DNA from: an uncultured Spirochaetaceae bacterium
GTDB lineage: Bacteria; Spirochaetota; Spirochaetia; SZUA-6; Bin103
Direction: 5' to 3'
NCBI GenBank assembly: GCA_913043885.1
Contig: CAJWOB010000114.1
Span: forward strand, 1 to 7,521
DNA length: 7,521 nt
Shown: positions 1-5,666 of the stretch, in pieces
Position numbering within the stretch: the first letter of the stretch is position 1
Layout of the letters: each line of letters starts with the position of its first letter
Notes under the pieces: model-generated
The model's input: only the letters and a program-made list of their open reading frames with translations
Databases searched by the model: none
What the model was told of the DNA's origin: nothing
Made by a program: the position numbers and the translations under genes

Positions 1-1358
1 ACGATCATTCCCGCCACAGCAAACGCGGCAAAGGCCAGAAAGGAACGCTGATACGCCACGGTGGTGGCGATGGATTGTTCAATGAAAGACTGCAGAAGCA
101 CACCGGCGAGAGCGGTGCCGACCACCGATCCCAGAAAACGAAGCATGCTGTAGAGCCCGGAGGCCATTCCGGCCTGAGTAGAGGACATGTTACGCAGTGC
201 GGCGTGATGCAGTGGGGCGAGAATCAGTCCAGCACCGGCGCCGTAGTAAGCGAGGTTTAGGTACACAATCCAAACCGGTGTCTCGGCAGAGAGCCATGAA
301 AAGATCAGCATCACCGAGCCCTGCACGCCCAGACCCAGGATCACCACCCAACGCTGCCCCCACCGCGCAGACAACCGGCCACCGAGACCGACCGCCGGGG
401 CCATTACCCCGGGGCTGATCATCAGCGCTCCGCCTAGCTGTGCCAGGCTCAACTCGTGGACATCAACCAGATAGAGCGGGACCAGGAAACCAAGGCCGCC
501 CATCAGCACCATTCTCATGGCCGCGCAGAAGGTGGCGCGGCCGAACAGCCGATTGCCAAAGACACCAAAGGATACGAAGGGGAGCTTCTGCCGCCTCTCC
601 CACCACCAGAAGGCCCCGAAAAGCACGATGGTTAGCGCGAGCAGCCGCCAGTCGCGCAACGGGGCCACGCCGGTTATGGGACGACTCGAGAGGTAGAACA
701 CCAGAGCCGTAGTGGCTGCCGTAAGGAGGACTACTCCTACCCAATCGAACGAGCGCAAGAACCCCGGCCGGGGCTGATTCGTATCCGGTGGTATGCCGCG
801 GTACGCGACGAGGAAGGCAACCATCCCGATGATCAGCGGGGGCACGAACGCGGATCGCCATCCGAACGCGGCGACGAGAAGGCCTCCAACCAGAGGTGCG
901 ACGAACCCCGTGGTAGGTCCGACCGTGCTCCAGGTCGCCAAGACTCTGATCCTATTCCTGTCCCGACGGAAGGTGGCGGAAATGAGAGCCAGCCCAAGAG
1001 GCGTCATGCCGGCCAGGCCAATGCCTTGGATCGCCATGCCGACCATCACCCAACCGAGAGTTGGGCTGGCAGCGGTCAACAGAGCACCAATCGAGGAGAG
1101 CAGCGCCCCAACCAGAATCAGCCGCCGCGCTCCCAGACCGTCGCTCACGCGACCGTACACAGGCATCAGCGCAACGAAGGGCAGAGTAAAGGCGACCGCC
1201 ACCCACGCGGTCATGTCAGCCTGCAGCTGAAACAGATCACGGATGATCGGCAGCGCCACTCGTGACACCGAGCTGGTCAGCGGCATGAGCGCTCCACAGA
1301 ACATGAGGGCGATCAGAATTCGCCTATTAGGCTGCGAAAGGATAGGACTCGACCTCAC
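1..1358 (-). CDS. MFS drug:H+ antiporter, DHA2 type (14 TM), 3' end cut by window edge
   Basis: This is an inner-membrane exporter of the major facilitator superfamily, probably a proton-driven efflux pump for small toxic molecules. Reading the minus strand gives 452 open codons that run off the left edge with no stop. I count 14 hydrophobic segments, which fits the DHA2 (EmrB/QacA-like) group. Loop 2-3 carries MFS motif A, GRVSDGLGARR at residues 69-79, with Asp73. Segment 5 carries an antiporter motif C-like stretch, GPTTGFVAPLVGG, at residues 147-159. The last segment visible, FLAFAAFAVAGMI, fits helix 14, so only a short C-terminal tail should be missing. The start chosen is GTG at 1358, which leaves a normal short cytoplasmic N-terminus (VRSSPILSQPNRR) before helix 1. 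An in-frame TGA lies upstream, and the alternative ATG at 1304 would cut into helix 1. Its SD is weak. It is divergent from the operon at 1433, and no regulator gene is visible. The family is clear; the substrate is unknown. Confidence 0.9.
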   Translation of the reverse strand, partial: MRSSPILSQPNRRILIALMFCGALMPLTSSVSRVALPIIRDLFQLQADMTAWVAVAFTLPFVALMPVYGRVSDGLGARRLILVGALLSSIGALLTAASPTLGWVMVGMAIQGIGLAGMTPLGLALISATFRRDRNRIRVLATWSTVGPTTGFVAPLVGGLLVAAFGWRSAFVPPLIIGMVAFLVAYRGIPPDTNQPRPGFLRSFDWVGVVLLTAATTALVFYLSSRPITGVAPLRDWRLLALTIVLFGAFWWWERRQKLPFVSFGVFGNRLFGRATFCAAMRMVLMGGLGFLVPLYLVDVHELSLAQLGGALMISPGVMAPAVGLGGRLSARWGQRWVVILGLGVQGSVMLIFSWLSAETPVWIVYLNLAYYGAGAGLILAPLHHAALRNMSSTQAGMASGLYSMLRFLGSVVGTALAGVLLQSFIEQSIATTVAYQRSFLAFAAFAVAGMI

Positions 1359-1432
1359 AGGTAGCCTACACAGTTTCGCACACGTATCAGCGGAGCGGCG
1401 TCACTGACGGTGCCGGTATAATAGCGGTCTGC
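1359..1432. promoter_or_regulatory. Divergent intergenic region with promoter and dyad
   Basis: This 74-bp gap separates the minus-strand exporter from the plus-strand operon, so it must hold or overlap both promoters. A perfect TATAAT lies at 1417-1422 on the plus strand. No good -35 hexamer is present at 16-18 bp upstream. On the minus strand the same spot reads TATTAT (1423-1418), which could serve the exporter with a leader of about 50 nt. An 11-bp dyad, CGTCA-C-TGACG, at 1399-1409 lies just upstream of the plus-strand -10 and could be an operator. The -10 match is seen directly; the regulatory roles are inferred. Confidence 0.5.
1417..1422 (+). promoter_or_regulatory. -10 hexamer TATAAT, possibly for a leaderless transcript
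   Basis: The hexamer is an exact sigma-70-type -10 consensus in otherwise GC-rich DNA. It ends 10 nt before the ATG at 1433. With the usual 6-8 nt from -10 to the transcription start, the mRNA would begin at about 1428-1431, only a few nucleotides before the ATG. There is no purine-rich SD between the box and the start codon. There is no clear -35 and no TGn extension. Confidence 0.5.
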
Positions 1433-1957
1433 ATGGCATTCACTGCGAAGAAGCGCGGCAAGCTCACCTATTACTACGAAGGCGACGAGCCGGTGCTGTC
1501 CAACCTGGTCGTCGAGGAGTTGCCGGATGGCGATCTGCGCATCTGCTTTGCCGGCCTGACCGGCGGCTACTCCGCCACCGGCGTATTGAAGCTAGACGGC
1601 GTCGCCTCCATGGACCCGGAGGTCGAGGTCCCACTGGTGTTCGAGTGCTGGGAGCGCTGGCTGCAAGAGGCCGGCATCTGTGACGCCATAGCGGACGTGG
1701 ATTTCATCGAGATCCACGCATTTGGTTGCCAGCCCAAGTCCCCCAACCCGATAGTCGATCCCGCAGGGTACGCGCGCGAACAAGAGCGCCTGCGTGAGGC
1801 GTACGCTCGCGCCTACCGCGGTTTCTTCCGGGAGCAGTGCCCGGACAACGGCGTCCCCGCACGCTTCACCGTGCATGTGGTCGACGTGCCCGACAAGGCT
1901 GCATCGTACGAGTTCTACGGCACGGCGCTCTATCAGCGTGCCCTGCACCAAGGCTGA
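1433..1957 (+). CDS. RidA/YjgF/UK114-like protein, putative enamine/imine deaminase
   Basis: This 174-aa soluble protein has no signal peptide or membrane segment. Its layout resembles the RidA (YjgF/YER057c/UK114) fold: an early strand-turn FAGLTGGYSATGVLKLDG (residues 39-56), then a helix LVFECWERWLQEAG (68-81) followed by VDFIEIHAF (89-97). The C-terminal half has YARAYRGFF (124-132), then VPARFTVHVVDVP (141-153) and YEFYGTAL (159-166). In RidA proteins the Arg of a P-A-R motif binds the substrate carboxylate and a Glu near the end is conserved; Arg144 and Glu160 are the candidates here. RidA members hydrolyse enamine/imine products such as 2-aminoacrylate that PLP enzymes release, which fits the PLP enzyme two genes downstream. 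It is longer than the usual 125-130 aa, with an extra segment around residues 98-123. The start is the only sensible ATG, although it lacks an SD. The assignment rests on pattern matching by eye; otherwise it is a hypothetical protein. Confidence 0.6.
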   Translation: MAFTAKKRGKLTYYYEGDEPVLSNLVVEELPDGDLRICFAGLTGGYSATGVLKLDGVASMDPEVEVPLVFECWERWLQEAGICDAIADVDFIEIHAFGCQPKSPNPIVDPAGYAREQERLREAYARAYRGFFREQCPDNGVPARFTVHVVDVPDKAASYEFYGTALYQRALHQG

Positions 1958-1966
1958 TGTCGCACC

Positions 1967-1984
1967 CGGGAGGCGCGGGAGGCG
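1967..1984 (+). repeat. Tandem 9-bp repeat carrying two SD copies
   Basis: CGGGAGGCG occurs twice, back to back and without mismatch, at 1967-1975 and 1976-1984. Each copy contains GGGAGG. The second copy (1977-1982) lies 5 nt from the ATG at 1988 and is the functional SD candidate. The first is 14 nt from it. Confidence 0.75.
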
Positions 1985-1987
1985 CCG

Positions 1988-3202
1988 ATGAGTGACCGCA
2001 TCGACATCGTGCTCAAGGGTGGGCACGTCATCGACCCCGCCAATCAGATCAGCCAGGTGATGGATGTGGCCATCGCCGGCGGGCGCATCGGCAGTGTCGC
2101 CCGCGACATCCCACCGCCGCACGGCGCACAGGCGATCGACGTTGCCGGCTGCTACGTGGCGCCAGGCCTCATCGACATTCACGTGCACGCCTACCACACG
2201 CGCGAACCGGAAGGGCTGAGCGTGGTGATCGACCATCATTCGTTTCGCTCGGGTGTGACCACCGTCGTCGATACCGGCACCGCCGGCGCCAAGCACTTCC
2301 TGCACTTCAAGCGCACCGTCATCGACGCCGCAAAGACGCGCATCTTCGCGTTCGTGAACATCGTCAAGTCGGGGATGATCGGCGACTTCGAGCAGGACGT
2401 CGCGGAGATGGACCCGGAACTGGCGGCGTCGATCTGCCTCGCCTACCCGGCGCAGTGTGTGGGCATCAAGACCGCCCACTACTGGACCTCCGCCGCGTTT
2501 GACGAGGCGCATCCACCTTGGGCCGCTGTTGATCGCGCGTTGGAGGCCGCCGCTATCTGCGGGCAACCACTAATGGTGGACTTCTGGCCGCGTGAGGGGC
2601 GCTCTTACGCGGACCTGCTGCAGCGAATGCGTCCCGGAGACATTCACACCCACATGTACGCCCAACAGTTCGACCTGCTGGACGACAACGACCAGCCGCT
2701 GTCGTTTGTGCGTGCGGCGCGCAACAACGGCATCATCTTCGACCTCGGCCACGGCGCCGGCAGCTTCTGGTTCCGCAAGGCGATTCCGGCGATGGAGCAC
2801 GGCTTCGGCCCCGACTCCATCAGCACCGACCTGCACATCGGCAACGTCAACGGTCCGGTATTCGACATGCTCACCACCATGTCCAAGATCCTCAGCCTCG
2901 GCATGCCGCTGGACGAGGTGATCTGCCGCTCCACCGTCACGCCGGCGCGGGAGATCGGTCACCCGGAGCTGGGTACTCTGAGTGAGGGCGCGGCCGCCGA
3001 TGTTGCCGTGCTGAGGGCCGAGGAAGGCGAGTTCGGCTACATGGATTGTGGTCGCGCACGCCATCGAGGGACCAAGCGGTTGACCTGTGAGATGACGCTG
3101 CGCGACGGCAAGATCGTGTTCGACGGCGATGGCCGCAGTGCACCGTTGTGGCCTGACGCACCGCCGGAATACTGGACCATCCGCAGATCGGGAGCTAAGT
3201 AG
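1988..3202 (+). CDS. Amidohydrolase/deacetylase family metallohydrolase (COG3964-like)
   Basis: This is a cytoplasmic metal-dependent hydrolase of the amidohydrolase superfamily. It is 404 aa, of normal length, with a TIM barrel flanked by a small beta-sandwich built from both ends (VLKGGHVIDPANQ near the N-terminus, EMTLRDGKIVFDG near the C-terminus). Metal-ligand candidates are in order: His65 and His67 in GLIDIHVHAY, Lys161 in GIKTAHY as the possible carboxylated bridging lysine, His222 in DIHTHMY, His255 in FDLGHGAGSF, and Asp281 in ISTDLH. The FDLGHGAGSF motif points to COG3964, whose members were often called dihydroorotase. The one I recall as characterised, Atu3266, removes an acetyl group from acetyl-(R)-mandelate. 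An N-acyl or O-acyl substrate is therefore more likely than dihydroorotate. It starts 30 nt after the RidA-like gene with SD GGGAGG at 1977-1982, and its stop overlaps the GTG of the PLP enzyme gene. The family call is firm; the substrate is open. Confidence 0.9.
   Translation: MSDRIDIVLKGGHVIDPANQISQVMDVAIAGGRIGSVARDIPPPHGAQAIDVAGCYVAPGLIDIHVHAYHTREPEGLSVVIDHHSFRSGVTTVVDTGTAGAKHFLHFKRTVIDAAKTRIFAFVNIVKSGMIGDFEQDVAEMDPELAASICLAYPAQCVGIKTAHYWTSAAFDEAHPPWAAVDRALEAAAICGQPLMVDFWPREGRSYADLLQRMRPGDIHTHMYAQQFDLLDDNDQPLSFVRAARNNGIIFDLGHGAGSFWFRKAIPAMEHGFGPDSISTDLHIGNVNGPVFDMLTTMSKILSLGMPLDEVICRSTVTPAREIGHPELGTLSEGAAADVAVLRAEEGEFGYMDCGRARHRGTKRLTCEMTLRDGKIVFDGDGRSAPLWPDAPPEYWTIRRSGAK
3190..3194 (+). 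promoter_or_regulatory. SD (GGGAG) supporting a GTG start inside the upstream stop
   Basis: GGGAG lies 7 nt before the GTG at 3202-3204, inside the last codons of the amidohydrolase gene. The TAG stop (3200-3202) and the GTG share the G at 3202. This arrangement favours translational coupling, and it fixes the GTG start because no ATG is near. Confidence 0.75.
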
Positions 3203-4320
3203 TGGGAATCTACGACAGCCTGGGAGTGCGGCCGGTAATCAACGCCAACGCCACCCTCACCCTGCTGGGCGGCAGCCTGATGCCTGCTGAAGTGCTGCAG
3301 GCCATGAGCGATGCGGCCGGATGCTTCGTGAGCCTGCCAGAGTTGCAGCGGCAGGTGGGAGCGCGCATTGCCGAGCTGACTCGCAACGAGGCCGCCTACG
3401 TCTCGTGCGGCGCCGCCGCAGGCCTGTCACTGGCCACGGCAGCATGCGTCACCGGCACCGACGCCGCCCTGGTGACGCGCTTCCCCCATCTGGATGGCGT
3501 ACCAAACCAGGTGATCGTCCATCACACGCAACGCAACGGCTACGACTACGCCGTCCGCCAAACCGGGGTCGAGATGGTCGAGATCGGCTCCGCGCAGGGC
3601 ACCAGCCCGGCCGACCTGGCAACGGCGATCACCGACCGGACTGCCGCCGTGTTCTGGTTCCACGGCGCCCTGACCACCCCGGGGGACCTGCCGCTGCCCA
3701 AGGTAATCGAGATCGCTCATGCCCATAACGTCCCGGTGGTGGTCGATGTCGCGGCGCAGCTGCCACCGGCGAGCAATCTGTGGCACTTCACCCAGCTCGG
3801 CGCCGCTCTGGCGGTGTTCAGCGGCGGCAAGGACCTGCGCGGGCCACAATCCAGCGGGCTGATACTGGGACGCAAGGATCTGATCGAGGCGTGCCGCATT
3901 CACGGCAGCCCCAATCACGCTTTCGGCCGGCCGATGAAGGTGGGCAAAGAGGAGATGGTCGGTCTACTGGCCGCGGTGGAGCGCTACGTCAATCTCGATC
4001 ACGACGCCCGGGCCCAGTACTGCGAGGCCACCGTAGCGAGCTGGTGTGCCGCGCTGAACGAGCTGGACGGGGTCACGGCGGTGCGCTCGTTCCCGAACGA
4101 GGCAGCCCAGCCCCTGCCGCGCTGTCTGGTCACGCTGGCCAGCGCCGCCGTGGGCATCGAGCGCGACGTCGTCGTTAGCGCGCTCCTCGATGGCGAGCCA
4201 GCAGTTTCGGTTGGCACCCACGACGACGCCGGCATCTTCCTGAACCCCATGACCCTCGAGCCCGGTGAGGAGGCGACGGTCCTCGAACGCTTGCTGGCAG
4301 TTCTCGCTGGCGCCGCCTAA
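3202..4320 (+). CDS. SelA-like / DgaE-like PLP-dependent enzyme (putative ammonia-lyase)
   Basis: This is a cytoplasmic fold-type I PLP enzyme of the SelA-like family, 372 aa. The N-terminus GIYDSLGVRPVINANATLT...LGGSLMP is the family hallmark. A glycine/alanine-rich turn SCGAAAGLSLATAACVTG (residues 68-85) should hold the cofactor phosphate. Asp182 in VVVDVAAQLPP is placed to contact the PLP ring nitrogen, and Lys210 in FSGGKDLRGPQSSG is the Schiff-base lysine. At about 370 aa it lacks the extra length of true selenocysteine synthase. It matches the shorter relatives, whose best-known member, DgaE, is D-glucosaminate-6-phosphate ammonia-lyase. Its pairing with a COG3964 hydrolase recurs in other bacteria as I recall, which supports a catabolic role: deacylation first, then loss of ammonia. 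No KDPG aldolase (DgaF) is seen here, so the DgaE substrate should not be assumed. The GTG start overlaps the preceding stop by 1 nt. Confidence 0.88.
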   Translation: MGIYDSLGVRPVINANATLTLLGGSLMPAEVLQAMSDAAGCFVSLPELQRQVGARIAELTRNEAAYVSCGAAAGLSLATAACVTGTDAALVTRFPHLDGVPNQVIVHHTQRNGYDYAVRQTGVEMVEIGSAQGTSPADLATAITDRTAAVFWFHGALTTPGDLPLPKVIEIAHAHNVPVVVDVAAQLPPASNLWHFTQLGAALAVFSGGKDLRGPQSSGLILGRKDLIEACRIHGSPNHAFGRPMKVGKEEMVGLLAAVERYVNLDHDARAQYCEATVASWCAALNELDGVTAVRSFPNEAAQPLPRCLVTLASAAVGIERDVVVSALLDGEPAVSVGTHDDAGIFLNPMTLEPGEEATVLERLLAVLAGAA

Positions 4321-4332
4321 CCGGTCACCGGC

Positions 4333-4339
4333 GGGGAGG
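4333..4339 (+). promoter_or_regulatory. Strong SD (GGGGAGG) before an orphan ATG
   Basis: GGGGAGG lies 7 nt before the ATG at 4347 and 12 nt after the PLP enzyme stop. Quality and spacing are those of a real initiation site, so a fourth operon gene probably began here, although only 26 codons follow. Confidence 0.7.
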
Positions 4340-4346
4340 TCGCATC

Positions 4347-4427
4347 ATGGACGAGATTCTGTCCAGCGCCGTTGATGACATGCGCGTCGCGCGCCACGGT
4401 ACGGGGACGGCACGGGAGACCGGATGA
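4347..4427 (+). pseudogene. 26-codon start remnant of a lost or internally deleted gene
   Basis: An ATG with a strong SD opens a 26-codon frame, MDEILSSAVDDMRVARHGTG and six more residues, ending in TGA at 4425-4427. It overlaps, in a different frame, the beginning of the CocE-like fragment. The most natural reading is the surviving 5' end of a fourth operon gene cut by a deletion. Whether it is the N-terminus of the same CocE-like gene (MRVARHGTG vaguely recalls the family's V-P-M-R-D-G start) or of another gene cannot be settled. It could also be a genuine short peptide, but I see no support for that. Confidence 0.45.
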
Positions 4428-5432
4428 CGAGAAGTACCTATATGTGGGGCCGTGGACCCACACCGGGTCCGCCGAGACCTACGCCGGCGAGCTCGACTTC
4501 GGGCTCGGATCGCAGATCGATGGGCACGGTGTCCGGCTGGCGTGGTTCGACCACCACCTGAAGGGGCTACGGAGCGAGGTGGTCGACTGGTCGCCGGTCC
4601 GCATCTTTACCATGGGCACCGGCGACGGCGTGCGCAACGTCATGGACGTGCAGACGGAGAACGCCGAGGACTACCCGGGGCGCATCAATCACGGCGGCTA
4701 CTGGCGCGACGAGGCAGATTGGCCCTTGCCGGGCACGGCGTTCACGCCCTACTACCTGCACGGCGACGGCTCGCTGTCACCCGATTCGCCCGGGGCAGAC
4801 GTGCCGCCGTCCACCTACTCCTTCGACCCGAAGAACCCGGTACGTACCATCGGCGGCGGGATCTCGGTCGGCTTCCGCATCATGGTATCGGGCGCCTACG
4901 ACCAGCGCGGCAGGCCCGACACCTACGGCTTCCACCGCTTCCAGGACGCCCTGCCGCTCAACACCCGCGCCGACGTGTTGAGCTTCCAGACGCCCGCGCT
5001 CGAGGCAGACGTCGAGGTGACTGGACCGATCGAGATGCATCTGTGGGCGGCGTCATCGGCCGTCGATACCGACTTCACCGCCAAGCTCATCGACGTCTTC
5101 CCGCCGCGGGAGGAGTATCCCGAGGGACTGGCCATGAACATCACCGACTCGATTATCCGCGCCAGGTACCGGAACGGGTGGGACAGCGAGGAGCTGATGG
5201 ACCGGGACGGGTGTACGAGCTGGTCTTCGAGCTGTACCCCACCTCCAACATCTTCCAGCGCGGCCATCGGATCCGGCTGGACATCAGCAGCAGCAACTGG
5301 CCCCGCTTCGACGTCAACCCGAATACCGGTGAGCCGGTGGGACGGCACCGCGCATGGAAGGTGGCGGACCAGTCCATCTACCACCAGGCCGACTACCCGT
5401 CGCACGTGGTGCTGCCGCTGGTGGCGCGCTAG
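4372..5432 (+). pseudogene. CocE/NonD-type alpha/beta hydrolase, N-terminally truncated and frameshifted
   Basis: Intact members (about 550-650 aa) are serine hydrolases acting on acyl or X-Pro substrates, with an alpha/beta-hydrolase core and a C-terminal jelly-roll (PepX_C). What remains begins just before KYLYVGPWTHTG, where the His codon at 4459-4461 matches the catalytic His of the family. The Ser-containing G-x-S-Y elbow and the catalytic Asp are absent. The jelly-roll follows: WPLPGTAFTPYYLHGDGSL, then DVLSFQTPAL, then SSAVDTDFTAKLIDVFPP, then IIRARYRNGW. At 5200-5202 the frame breaks. ELM is followed by GA then CCGGGACGG, where a full GAN codon would restore the family's E-L-M-E/D-P-G. 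One base is therefore missing after about 5201. The next frame continues cleanly as VYELVFELYPTSNIFQRGHR, then SSSNWPRFDVNPNTGEP, and ends PSHVVLPLVAR with TAG at 5430-5432. The first frame otherwise runs as nonsense to 5529. The left limit is approximate; the true junction lies within about 4390-4430. A sequencing error could explain the frameshift but not the truncation. Confidence 0.8.
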
Positions 5433-5651
5433 TCCTCGATCATCCTCGTCGAGGAGCTGCTTCCTGTCTTCCGCGAAGATTTCGCGCAACAGGTCTCGCC
5501 ACGCCTCCCGCTCTTCACGGCGATCGTAGTTGGCGCTGCAACTGGACATCATTCCTCGTGGGCAGAAGTTGATGAACATGATCCGTCGGGGCTCGGTGGT
5601 GTCTGTGGGGGGCTCCCCTTCTGGGCGGCACGTGAGGGATACTAGGGTAGC

Positions 5652-5657
5652 AAGGAG
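5652..5657 (+). promoter_or_regulatory. SD (AAGGAG) before the ATG at 5667
   Basis: AAGGAG lies 9 nt before the ATG at 5667, an acceptable spacing. It supports the longer start of the SDH-like gene. The alternative ATG at 5739 has only a CGAGG box directly abutting it, and the same CGAGG box also abuts the 5667 ATG. Confidence 0.5.
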
Positions 5658-5666
5658 CACGCGAGG

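Noticed and set aside
463..1206. Open frames on both strands within the exporter region (for example 463-861 and 952-1206 minus, 793-1230 plus)
   Set aside because: All are out of frame with the continuous 14-helix MFS reading frame that covers 1-1358 on the minus strand.
1592..2566. 324-codon open frame on the minus strand
   Set aside because: It is antisense to the RidA-like and amidohydrolase genes, both of which have clear family motifs. The antisense product is Arg/Val/His-rich and unrecognisable.
1988..3202. Dihydroorotase of pyrimidine biosynthesis
   Set aside because: The FDLGHGAGSF and GIKTAHYW motifs are those of the COG3964 group, and no pyr genes lie nearby.
3202..4320. True selenocysteine synthase (SelA)
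   Set aside because: At 372 aa it lacks the length of tRNA-binding SelA, and no selB, selD or tRNA-Sec gene is nearby. The hydrolase neighbour fits the catabolic SelA-like enzymes better.
4452..5201. Long alternative plus-strand frame starting at 4452
   Set aside because: Before about 5201 this frame gives Arg-rich nonsense. Only its part after 5201 carries the C-terminus of the CocE-like protein, as a result of the frameshift.
5606..5620. GGGGGGCTCCCC as a terminator after the CocE-like fragment
   Set aside because: The G and C runs are separated by only 2 nt, too short for a hairpin loop, and no U-tract follows.
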